In this document: positions 1 to 5,265 of the stretch, one piece after another
Position numbering within the stretch: the first letter of the stretch is position 1
Layout of the letters: each line of letters begins with the position of its first letter
NCBI GenBank assembly: GCA_937891325.1
Contig: CALAFU010000036.1
Coordinates: 1-6,263, forward strand
Length of the DNA stretch: 6,263 nt
Direction: 5' to 3'
Origin: an uncultured Candidatus Melainabacteria bacterium
Lineage (GTDB): Bacteria > Cyanobacteriota > Vampirovibrionia > Gastranaerophilales > Gastranaerophilaceae
Position numbers and translations under genes: made by a program
The notes under the pieces: model-generated
Told to the model about the DNA's origin: nothing
Databases searched by the model: none
The model's input: the letters and a program-made list of their open reading frames with translations, nothing else

Positions 1-747
1 AATTGATTTCAAGATAAAGCCTAAGTTTTGCATTCTTTCCATACATCTAAAGCCCAAAGGTTGAACTTGAGAATTTTTGTAGCTATCGCCAATGATTAGA
101 GCTGCAAATCTGCCTTTTTCCAGCAAATCGTAACCATTTTTAGCTACTTTTTCAAATAAATCATAGAATTCTTCTGTTGATGAGCAGTTAGATAAGTCTT
201 CTTTTTTGTCAGAGAACTTGATAATGTCATCATAGGGTGGGTGCAAGATTAGAAGCTGTGCTTTTTCTTCGCCCATTACTTCTAATCTAGCTTGGATTTT
301 TTCTTTTGCTTCTTCAGTTGTTGAATCAGCACATATAATGTTCACATCTGTAACCAACTGTTTTGGAGTGAATTTTTCACTAACGTGATCAACTAATTCT
401 TGTTTAAGCTCAACACCAATACAACGGCGACCTTCATTAATAGCCTCGATGCCAGAAGTACCTGAACCAAAGAATAAATCTAAAACGATATCGTTTTTCT
501 TAGTGTATCTTTCGTAAAGTTGTTGTGCAATTTGTGGAATATAATTTCCGTGGTATTCGTTTGAATGACCACCTGTTTTTAATCTTGTTGGGAATTGCCA
601 AAATGTATCAGTTTTAACTTCTGGATAATTTTTCCATTCTTTCAAGTTGATATCATTGTAAGCAACTGTTTTAATCGGATTGGTTGTAACTACATTTAAG
701 TTAGCACGTCCTTGTGCTTCTTTGACCTTTAGGTTTGTCTTTGCCAT
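1..747 (-). CDS. SAM-dependent DNA methyltransferase (N6-adenine or N4-cytosine type), N-terminal 249 residues, truncated by window edge
   Basis: The ATG at 745-747 opens 249 codons that run off the left edge with no stop. Residues 49-71 carry FWQFPTR, GGHSN and YHGNYIP blocks typical of this methylase group. Residues 90-97 (DLFFGSGT) are the SAM-binding motif I, followed by GRRCIGVEL at 107-114. The catalytic motif IV is HPPY at 169-172, followed by DDIIKFS and DLSNC, and GRFAALIIGDSY lies at 212-223. Motif I precedes motif IV, as in alpha or gamma class amino-methyltransferases. Motif IV is more often DPPY, NPPY or SPPY; from memory, HPPY followed by IIK-S is a recurring variant in phage, archaeal and bacterial methylases. 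A good Shine-Dalgarno (AAGAGGAT on the minus strand, 758-765) lies about 10 bases upstream. No restriction enzyme is visible, so whether it is solitary or part of a restriction-modification pair is unknown. The target base and recognition site cannot be read from this part. Confidence 0.85.
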   Translation of the reverse strand, partial: MAKTNLKVKEAQGRANLNVVTTNPIKTVAYNDINLKEWKNYPEVKTDTFWQFPTRLKTGGHSNEYHGNYIPQIAQQLYERYTKKNDIVLDLFFGSGTSGIEAINEGRRCIGVELKQELVDHVSEKFTPKQLVTDVNIICADSTTEEAKEKIQARLEVMGEEKAQLLILHPPYDDIIKFSDKKEDLSNCSSTEEFYDLFEKVAKNGYDLLEKGRFAALIIGDSYKNSQVQPLGFRCMERMQNLGFILKSI

Positions 748-783
748 CTTATTACTTATCCTCTTCCCTCTTTGTGTCTTAAT

Positions 784-813
784 AATATAATTTTGATTGA
801 GAAATGTAATCAA
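784..813 (-). promoter_or_regulatory. Predicted sigma70-type promoter of the methyltransferase gene
   Basis: On the minus strand TTGATT (808-813) and TATATT (784-789) are 18 bases apart, and the start codon lies 36 bases further down. The -35 hexamer is also one arm of a 7-bp inverted repeat, TTTGATT (792-798) and AATCAAA (808-814) with a 9-base loop. That could be an operator or a chance feature in AT-rich DNA. Confidence 0.45.
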
Positions 814-877
814 ATAAAAAGAGGATATTGAAAAATTTTTCTACATAAAATAGAGGATGTTGGAAGGTTATTCACGA

Positions 878-1036
878 TGTCATGCTGAACTTGCGGTTTT
901 TCGACTCTGCCGAGCAAAACAATTGATAATTGTTTTGTGAGAGGTTGTGTAGTCGAACGAAGTGAGCGAACCCGTAAGGTGGCGGTCGGACGTTACTCCG
1001 TCGCCACCCCGAATAAACCAAGACAGTTTCAGCATC
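878..1036 (+). repeat. Hairpin repeat copy A, interrupted in its loop by a structured insert
   Basis: The left half TGTCATGCTGAACTTG (878-893) and the right half TTTCAGCATC (1027-1036) join into an ordinary member of the TGTCA hairpin family (arms ATGCTGAA 882-889 and TTCAGCAT 1028-1035). The usual 5-base loop CTTGT is opened after its fourth base by 133 nt (894-1026). Deleting 894-1026 restores a copy nearly identical to the one at 5126-5152. Confidence 0.7.
894..1026. repeat. 133-nt structured insert within the loop of a hairpin repeat
   Basis: The insert has imperfect terminal inverted repeats: GGTTTTTCG (895-903) against CGAATAAACC (1010-1019), one bulged base. Inside are two strong hairpins. 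The first has outer arms TCGACT (901-906) and AGTCGA (951-956) enclosing a perfect 10-bp stem CAAAACAATT (915-924) with AATTGTTTTG (928-937). The second pairs GGTGGCG (978-984) with CGCCACC (1002-1008) and continues inward as CGGA (987-990) with TCCG (997-1000). It is visibly more GC-rich than its surroundings and encodes no protein. It could be a non-autonomous mobile palindromic element or the core of a structured RNA; neither is proven. Confidence 0.6.
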
Positions 1037-1063
1037 GCATGGTCACTTTGGAAGAACATTGCG

Positions 1064-1088
1064 ACTCTGAAATAAATTCAGAGTGACA
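1064..1088 (-). repeat. Hairpin repeat copy B (TGTCA family, minus orientation)
   Basis: ACTCTGAA (1064-1071) pairs perfectly with TTCAGAGT (1077-1084) around the 5-base loop ATAAA, and the family head TGACA follows (1084-1088). Read on the minus strand it has the same layout as the copies at 5126 and 6100, but with different arm bases that keep the pairing. Confidence 0.75.
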
Positions 1089-1111
1089 TAAAATTATATG
1101 TCCAATCCTAA

Positions 1112-1171
1112 TGTCATGCTGAAGCGCTAGGTTTTTAGAAAAGAAGTTTAACGTTGTTATTCAGCATCTTA
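1112..1171 (+). repeat. Hairpin repeat copy C, long-loop form
   Basis: The head and left arm TGTCATGCTGAA (1112-1123) and the right arm and tail TTCAGCATCTTA (1160-1171) match the family, but the loop is 36 bases (1124-1159) instead of 5. The loop shares TTAGAAAA and a terminal GT-GTTA block with the long-loop copy on the opposite strand at 1202-1260, suggesting a subfamily rather than a random insertion. Flanks CCAATCCTAATG (1102-1113) and CATTAGGGTTGG (1189-1200) are inverted with one mismatch, enclosing this copy. Confidence 0.6.
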
Positions 1172-1219
1172 CAAATCTTCCTATCGCGCATTAGGGTTGG
1201 TAAGATCCCGAATAACTAC
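1153..1219. repeat. Imperfect 20-bp inverted repeat joining two long-loop hairpin copies
   Basis: GTTGTTATTCAGCATCTTAC (1153-1172) and GTAAGATCCCGAATAACTAC (1200-1219) are inverted complements at 17 of 20 positions, separated by 27 bases. They are the tail ends of two oppositely oriented long-loop hairpin repeats that face each other tail to tail. Confidence 0.65.
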
Positions 1220-1260
1220 CTTTTATTTGTTTTCTAATTATTTGGAGTTCCGGAATGACG
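1202..1260 (-). repeat. Hairpin repeat copy C-prime, long-loop form, opposite orientation, degenerate arms
   Basis: On the plus strand the tail and arm AAGATCCCGAA (1202-1212) and the arm and head TTCCGGAATGACG (1248-1260) flank a 35-base loop. The arms pair imperfectly, and the head has TGACG in place of TGACA. Loop similarity to copy C (1124-1159) is visible when the two are read in the same orientation. Confidence 0.5.
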
Positions 1261-1291
1261 GAAGGTTAAATTTTCCTTCTACACATTTATG

Positions 1292-1318
1292 AGACCCTGA
1301 ACTAAATTCAGGGTGACA
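1292..1318 (-). repeat. Hairpin repeat copy D (TGTCA family, minus orientation)
   Basis: ACCCTGAA (1294-1301) pairs perfectly with TTCAGGGT (1307-1314) around the loop CTAAA, and head TGACA ends at 1318. The 30-base stretch 1291-1320 is identical to 5076-5105 except for one loop base. Confidence 0.8.
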
Positions 1319-1340
1319 TAATGATTTGTTTGTTTTTTTG

Positions 1341-1384
1341 ATTATAAATGACTTATCGTCTTATAGGCTTAAAGCCCTATAGTC
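1341..1384 (-). repeat. Octamer tandem tract with conserved tail, downstream of the cupin gene
   Basis: Read on the minus strand, four contiguous octamers GACTATAG, GGCTTTAA, GCCTATAA, GACGATAA are followed by GTCATTTATAAT. The last 26 bases (1341-1366) are the exact reverse complement of 6054-6079, which lies at the same place relative to another gene. The tract begins 14 bases after the stop codon of the cupin ORF. The middle units can also form a weak hairpin. There is no U-run, so it is not a classical intrinsic terminator. Confidence 0.75.
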
Positions 1385-1398
1385 TATTCAATACCCAC

Positions 1399-2229
1399 TT
1401 ATGCAACTTTTGGTTCTTTGTCGATTTCTTTTTTAACTTCTGTTAATTCTGCTGTTGCTTCACGGGTCAAAGCGTCCATATCATAGCCGTTTTCGTCAAC
1501 TTCTTCTTTAAATCCAAAACCGTATTGGAAGGCTGACGGAATTTGTGAAACTAATTGCTCATATTCGCCAATTACAGAGTTTACGCAGTGTACAACCCCT
1601 GGGTTGATAACTACAACTTCGCCTTGTTTTACTAATTTTACTGTTGGCTTACCGTCTTTTAAGATATTTAACGCTGCACAACCGCTTGTAACTAAGTAAA
1701 CTTCTGATTGAGCTTTATCATCTCTTGCAGGGTGTTTATGTAATTTTTCAGAACTGTGTAATTTACGCATATCAACAGGTGTTTCAATATCTGATTGAAC
1801 CATTGATGTACCTAGACTCATCGCTTTGCCGTCTTTTGTCGACATTGCAGTTGAGTTTGTAACCCAACAACTTGGCTCTAGCGACCAATTGTTTAATTTT
1901 TTATCAAAAGAGTACATTGCAACATCATCTGACAATAATTTTAAACCTGTTAAGTCATAACCTGTTTTATTATCTTGTTTCCATGCTGAAACAACTGTGT
2001 TAACTTCATCATCAGAGAATTTGTTTCTGTCTAAACGACCTCTTAGTTCGTCTTCATTTTTAAAATCTCTTGTCCAGAACACTTTTTCATCATGTGGAAT
2101 ATTTGATTTGTGTAAAACTTTTTCATCTTTTAATTTTTGAATAACTTCATCACTCATCTCATGACGAGTACCTTTTTTACTAATTTTGCTTTCCATTCTT
2201 GCATTGCGAACGCTTGTGTATAATGGCAT
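1399..2229 (-). CDS. Cupin-domain protein, C-terminal part of a frameshift-split gene
   Basis: The 276-residue frame contains a recognisable cupin barrel. Motif 1 is H164-K-H166 with E176 and G183, and motif 2 is GEVVVINPG (203-211) with H214 and N217. H164, H166, E176 and H214 are the usual metal ligands, although the gap from HxH to Glu is longer than in the classical motif. Residues 1-110 are charged and mainly helical, with KKGTRHEMSDEVIQKLKDE-like stretches, and the tail 246-276 is acidic and helical. No signal peptide or membrane segment is visible. Its ATG overlaps the upstream stop by one base (TAATG), with no Shine-Dalgarno at a sensible distance. The same frame stays open 25 codons further upstream with protein-like sequence (YQAKELEKNG), so this start is probably not genuine and the ORF is most likely the 3' part of a longer gene. 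The substrate cannot be inferred; cupins include isomerases, dioxygenases and sugar- or metal-binding proteins. Confidence 0.75.
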   Translation of the reverse strand: MPLYTSVRNARMESKISKKGTRHEMSDEVIQKLKDEKVLHKSNIPHDEKVFWTRDFKNEDELRGRLDRNKFSDDEVNTVVSAWKQDNKTGYDLTGLKLLSDDVAMYSFDKKLNNWSLEPSCWVTNSTAMSTKDGKAMSLGTSMVQSDIETPVDMRKLHSSEKLHKHPARDDKAQSEVYLVTSGCAALNILKDGKPTVKLVKQGEVVVINPGVVHCVNSVIGEYEQLVSQIPSAFQYGFGFKEEVDENGYDMDALTREATAELTEVKKEIDKEPKVA

Positions 2230-2984
2230 TAAAGAATCAACTTCTTCTTTTGAGAAGCCATTTTTTTCAAGTTCTTTTGCTTGATATCTGGAACGTAGTA
2301 ATGTTTAAATTTTACGTAATCGTTGTCTTTTACATCAACAATTTCTTTTTCAATTAATTTGTTTACAACTTTTTCGTCGAATTTGTTTTTGTTAATTTCG
2401 CCATTGTAAAGACGAGCATTAACCCACATTAATTCAGCGTATTTATTTTTAATCATTTGATCATCCGATTGGTTTGAATAGTTTGAATACCAATCAAAGT
2501 TTTTGTCTGAAGCCATTAACATAGGATATCCCTTTGTAACTTCAAACTTGGCATTTGAGCCTTTACTAATTACAAACGCAGTGTTTTCTTTAATTTCAGT
2601 TGTTTTGCCATCTATTGTAACTTTACCTGTAGCTTTTTTCGGGAAAACAACATGAGTATCTCTATCAAATTTTTCAGTGTTTTCTAGGTATTTTTTAGCG
2701 TTATTGCCGTAAATTAATTCTGTATTTGTACGCTCTTCGATAATAAAACCGCCATTTTTAGTAGGTTTCAACTCAGTTTCATGCCCGTCCGGACTTAAAA
2801 CCGTAGCCTTAGTAATGCTAGGAGCATTGCCTGTAAAGTTGATTAAGTGTCTACCGTACGCTAAATTTGGCAATGTAGCAAAATGAGAAGCAACTTTTGG
2901 TGTTTCCGCTTGCTTCCTTTGGGGTAAATGTATATTACTAATGGTCTCTAATTTAGTGTTTTTAATTATTGGGGTAACGTTCAA
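2229..2984 (-). CDS. N-terminal part of the frameshift-split cupin-type gene
   Basis: This 251-residue frame starts at a TTG (2982-2984). Residues 1-55 are low in structure and contain an INFTG motif (48-52). Residues 60-160 are beta-rich, with VVFPKKATGKVTIDG and ENTAFVISKGSNAKF stretches resembling a degenerate cupin barrel without the histidine ligands; this is a weak inference. Residues 172-232 are helical and charged. The last 18 residues after VPD233 are lysine-heavy (7 Lys) and unlike the rest, as expected for reading out of frame. The other frame over the same bases reads YQAKELEKNG and leads straight into the downstream cupin domain. One extra base near 2284-2304 would give a single protein of about 528 residues with a degenerate and a complete cupin domain. 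A consensus promoter lies just upstream, so the gene is probably transcribed. Function unknown. Confidence 0.65.
   Translation of the reverse strand: MNVTPIIKNTKLETISNIHLPQRKQAETPKVASHFATLPNLAYGRHLINFTGNAPSITKATVLSPDGHETELKPTKNGGFIIEERTNTELIYGNNAKKYLENTEKFDRDTHVVFPKKATGKVTIDGKTTEIKENTAFVISKGSNAKFEVTKGYPMLMASDKNFDWYSNYSNQSDDQMIKNKYAELMWVNARLYNGEINKNKFDEKVVNKLIEKEIVDVKDNDYVKFKHYYVPDIKQKNLKKMASQKKKLIL
2261..2304 (-). other. Probable -1 frameshift zone between the two cupin ORFs
   Basis: The downstream frame is closed by a stop at 2305-2307 and open from 2304 onward, so the shift must lie at or below 2304. Protein-like sequence in the downstream frame begins about 2286 (YQAKELEKNG), placing the change most naturally at 2284-2304. 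A run of seven A on the minus strand (2261-2267) is an alternative slippage point. One missing base explains the shift. Confidence 0.65.
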
Positions 2985-2999
2985 TTTATTTATACCTAT

Positions 3000-3028
3000 A
3001 TATTACACCTTACTTTATTAATTGTCAA
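3000..3028 (-). promoter_or_regulatory. Consensus sigma70 promoter of the cupin gene
   Basis: On the minus strand TTGACA (3023-3028) is a perfect -35 and TAATAT (3000-3005) a good -10, with a 17-base spacer. The predicted transcription start is near 2993, only about 9 bases before the TTG start codon. The leader would therefore be very short and lack a Shine-Dalgarno. Confidence 0.7.
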
Positions 3029-3192
3029 TTATACACTTTTTATTTATTTACATTTTGTTACACAAATAGTCTATAACTGCCACGATACATAAAAGAGAAC
3101 TGAATAATTAAAATTGCCTTTTTCTCGATTTACCACTTTACAATTGTTACATTCATAATAAAAATCATGATTATTTCTCTTTGTTTTTAAGC

Positions 3193-3198
3193 TATAAT
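3193..3198 (+). promoter_or_regulatory. -10 box of mutL, implying a leaderless transcript
   Basis: TATAAT lies with its last base 7 positions before the A of the mutL ATG (3205), so transcription would start at or next to the start codon. The -35 region is poor: TTATTT at 3171-3176 with a 16-base spacer is the best candidate. No Shine-Dalgarno at a usable distance precedes the ATG. A 10-bp palindrome AATCATGATT (3163-3172) lies at the -35 position. Confidence 0.5.
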
Positions 3199-3204
3199 TT
3201 AGGT

Positions 3205-4998
3205 ATGGCAAGAATTAAACAACTATCAAAAAATCTTATAAATCAAATTGCGGCGGGCGAAGTTATTGAACGTCCAATGTCTGTTGTAAAAGAACTTGTT
3301 GAAAACTCTGTTGATGCCGGCGCTACAAAAATCAGCGTTGAAATTAACAACGATTGCCGAGATATTCGTGTTGCAGACAACGGTTCAGGGATTCACCCTG
3401 ACGATATCATGCTTGCGTTTTCAAAGCATGCCACAAGCAAAATTGAAAACTCTGATGATTTATATGCCATAAAAACACTTGGTTTCAGGGGTGAAGCCTT
3501 AGCTAGTATCATTTCTATTGCAAAAGTTACTTGCATTACTCGAACAAAAGATTTTGATAATGGTTTCAAGGTTGAATGTGCAGATTCTGAGGTTAAAAAA
3601 TCTCAAACAGGTTGTGCCGTTGGTACAATTATGAATGTAAAAGACTTATTCTACAACATTCCTGCGCGTTTGAAATTTTTGAAAAACCCTCGAACAGAAT
3701 TTTCATACATTCAAGAATTAATTCAGTCACTAGCCCTTATTAATACACACGTTGCGTTTGAGCTTAAAAACAATGACAAAACAATATTAAAAACAAACGG
3801 TTTAGGCAATCTTTTAAACACAATCAAGGATTTATATTCAAAAGATACAGCAAGTCATTTAAAAGAAGTTTTCAAGACTGATGAGCTTTCAGGACTTAAA
3901 ATTTCTGGATATGTTTCAACTCCAGATTACACACGTTCTAGCAAAAAATACAATATTTTTATCAACTCTAGAACCGTAAAATGTCCGATTTTTCAAAAAG
4001 CAATTGATACAGCTTACAAAAACCTTATTGCAAAAGGAAAATATCCGTTTGTAGTGCTAAATTTAGAACTTCCACCAACTGACGTTGATGTAAATGTTCA
4101 CCCTACAAAAAAAGAAGTTCGATACAAAAACACAAACCAAATTTTCAGTTTTATTTACGCTGGTGTTGATATGGCGCTATCAAATTACGTTGAAAGACAA
4201 GCAACAGAAAGCCTTAACGTTATTGATTTTACACCAACACAAGCCGAACAAAAAACGTCAGAAGATGTTTATGTAAGCGATTTGCCACTTAAAAAGCCTG
4301 TGCAAGATGTATTTTTGAAACCTGTTAGAGATATTCCAACAAAACCGTCTTACACACCGCAAACAAGCGAAAGAACTTATCAAGAGCCACAACAAACTAA
4401 ACAACAATCGTTTATCAATCATGCAGAAATTCAAGAGGTTGAACCTGAAGAAAACATTATTGGTCAATATGCTAAAACCTACATTCTTATTGAAAAAGAG
4501 GACGGATTAGAAATTGTTGACCAACACATCGCGGACGAAAGATATATTTACGAAAAACTGAAAGCGCAAAAAGAAATTGCATCTCAAATTTTATTCATTT
4601 CTGATGTTATTGAAGTTACACCAACAGAGGCTCAACTAATCAGAAACAACAAGGACAAATTTGAACATTTCGGGTTTGAAATTGAAGTTTTAAACGACAA
4701 AGAAGTAACCTTCAAAAAAGTTCCGCAATTACTTTCTCGCGTAAATACAAAAGAAATTTTGTCAGATATTTTAGAAAACTTAGACGGCGATATTGCTGGT
4801 TTAGAAGAGCATATCTTGATTACAACCTCTTGTAAAGCTGCTGTAAAAGCTCATCAAGAATTGTCATTATTCCAAATGCAAGAATTAATTAAAAAATGGC
4901 GAAAATGTGAAAAACCTTACACTTGCCCACATGGTCGCCCAATCTCAAAACTAATTCCACACAAGCAAATCGCAGGATTTTTTGAACGAAATAAGTAA
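3205..4998 (+). CDS. mutL: DNA mismatch repair protein MutL, endonuclease type
   Basis: MutL couples mismatch recognition by MutS to strand incision and removal in the cytoplasm. The 597-residue protein has the GHKL ATPase at the N-terminus: IAAGEVIERP (15-24), ELVENSVDAGA (30-40, with E30 and N34 as catalytic and Mg-binding residues), DNGSGI (58-63), HATSKI (75-80) and GFRGEAL (93-99). LFYNIPARLKF and DVDVNVHPTKKEVRY mark the transducer domain. A Q-, P- and T-rich linker follows, then the dimerisation domain with DQHIADERYIYE (439-450), the DQHA-x2-E-x4-E endonuclease motif with Ile for Ala. SCK (542-544), CPHGRP (574-579) and the C-terminal FER (593-595) complete the metal site, as in bacteria that lack MutH. 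The start is set at 3205 because MARIKQLSKNLINQIAAGEV is the usual N-terminus; an in-frame TTG at 3181 would add eight unlike residues. The gene is transcribed alone, divergently from the cupin gene. Confidence 0.96.
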   Translation: MARIKQLSKNLINQIAAGEVIERPMSVVKELVENSVDAGATKISVEINNDCRDIRVADNGSGIHPDDIMLAFSKHATSKIENSDDLYAIKTLGFRGEALASIISIAKVTCITRTKDFDNGFKVECADSEVKKSQTGCAVGTIMNVKDLFYNIPARLKFLKNPRTEFSYIQELIQSLALINTHVAFELKNNDKTILKTNGLGNLLNTIKDLYSKDTASHLKEVFKTDELSGLKISGYVSTPDYTRSSKKYNIFINSRTVKCPIFQKAIDTAYKNLIAKGKYPFVVLNLELPPTDVDVNVHPTKKEVRYKNTNQIFSFIYAGVDMALSNYVERQATESLNVIDFTPTQAEQKTSEDVYVSDLPLKKPVQDVFLKPVRDIPTKPSYTPQTSERTYQEPQQTKQQSFINHAEIQEVEPEENIIGQYAKTYILIEKEDGLEIVDQHIADERYIYEKLKAQKEIASQILFISDVIEVTPTEAQLIRNNKDKFEHFGFEIEVLNDKEVTFKKVPQLLSRVNTKEILSDILENLDGDIAGLEEHILITTSCKAAVKAHQELSLFQMQELIKKWRKCEKPYTCPHGRPISKLIPHKQIAGFFERNK

Positions 4999-5010
4999 TC
5001 AGACTGCGTA

Positions 5011-5049
5011 GGCTGTAGCGTAGCGGAACACCGCAAGCGCCTTATTTTT
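5011..5049 (+). terminator. Probable intrinsic terminator of mutL
   Basis: Thirteen bases after the mutL stop, GGC (5011-5013) pairs with GCC (5039-5041). Inside, GC (5018-5019) pairs with GC (5037-5038), and GCGG (5023-5026) pairs with CCGC (5031-5034) around AACA. A T-rich run, TTATTTTT, follows at 5042-5049. The stem is interrupted by internal loops. The GC-rich segment also loosely resembles 954-979 in the insert of repeat copy A (GNAG-GTAGCGGAAC against CGAAGTGAGCGAAC), so it may be a repeat reused as a terminator. Confidence 0.55.
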
Positions 5050-5076
5050 GATTCTTATAGGCTGATATTGATTAAG

Positions 5077-5103
5077 AGACCCTGAAATAAATTCAGGGTG
5101 ACA
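5077..5103 (-). repeat. Hairpin repeat copy E (TGTCA family, minus orientation)
   Basis: ACCCTGAA (5079-5086) pairs perfectly with TTCAGGGT (5092-5099) around ATAAA, and head TGACA ends at 5103. It is almost identical to copy D near 1292. It sits head to head with copy F, 22 bases apart, which is the paired arrangement seen in bacterial mosaic repeat elements. Confidence 0.8.
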
Positions 5104-5125
5104 TAGAGTTTATGCTAAATTCTAA

Positions 5126-5152
5126 TGTCATTCTGAACTTGTTTCAGAATCT
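5126..5152 (+). repeat. Hairpin repeat copy F (TGTCA family, plus orientation)
   Basis: Head TGTCA (5126-5130), arm ATTCTGAA (5130-5137), loop CTTGT, arm TTCAGAAT (5143-5150) and tail CT. The 8-bp stem is perfect. It ends 13 bases before the -35 box of the transglycosylase promoter. Confidence 0.8.
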
Positions 5153-5165
5153 TACTATTTTGTTA

Positions 5166-5194
5166 TTGTTAACATGTTGTAACATGAATATAAT
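5166..5194 (+). promoter_or_regulatory. Sigma70-type promoter of the transglycosylase gene
   Basis: TTGTTA (5166-5171) and TATAAT (5189-5194) are separated by 17 bases, giving a predicted start at about 5201. The spacer region holds the direct repeat TAACATG at 5170-5176 and 5180-5186, ten bases apart, i.e. on the same face of the helix. That is a possible binding site for a regulator. Confidence 0.65.
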
Positions 5195-5200
5195 ACTCAT

Positions 5201-5265
5201 GGCAATAAATTTCTCCAAAAATACTTTATATAAATACGAGAGATTATTTTGGAGAGTTAAATTTA
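5201..5265 (+). promoter_or_regulatory. Leader with Shine-Dalgarno-sequestering stem, duplicated near the window end
   Basis: The leader begins at the predicted transcription start. TCTCCAAAA (5212-5220) is perfectly complementary to TTTTGGAGA (5247-5255), which contains the Shine-Dalgarno GGAGAG (5251-5256) placed 9 bases before the ATG. Flanking AAATT (5207-5211) can pair with AATTT (5260-5264), lengthening the helix across a small bulge. Folding would hide the ribosome-binding site. The first 44 bases recur at 6196-6239 with 39 identities and no gaps. No known riboswitch class is recognised. Confidence 0.55.

Noticed and set aside
878..1318. CRISPR array in the repeat cluster
   Set aside because: The repeats alternate in orientation, vary in arms, and have no regular spacers.
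878..1318. Insertion sequence
   Set aside because: No transposase-like ORF exists in this stretch on either strand; at most it is a non-autonomous element.
1292..1318. Copies D and E as intrinsic terminators
   Set aside because: The stems are followed by GACATA rather than a T-run on either strand; they belong to the dispersed repeat family.
3163..3172. Palindrome AATCATGATT as an operator for mutL
   Set aside because: It is only 10 bp, single-copy and in AT-rich sequence, so chance is a sufficient explanation.
3181..3204. In-frame TTG at 3181 as the mutL start
   Set aside because: It would add MFLSYNLG, which is not part of known MutL N-termini, would overlap the -10 box, and has no Shine-Dalgarno; the ATG at 3205 gives the standard N-terminus.
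4094..4467. Small ORFs on both strands inside the mutL linker region
   Set aside because: They lie entirely within mutL in other frames, have no domain-like sequence and no ribosome-binding sites; they are shadows of the coding sequence.
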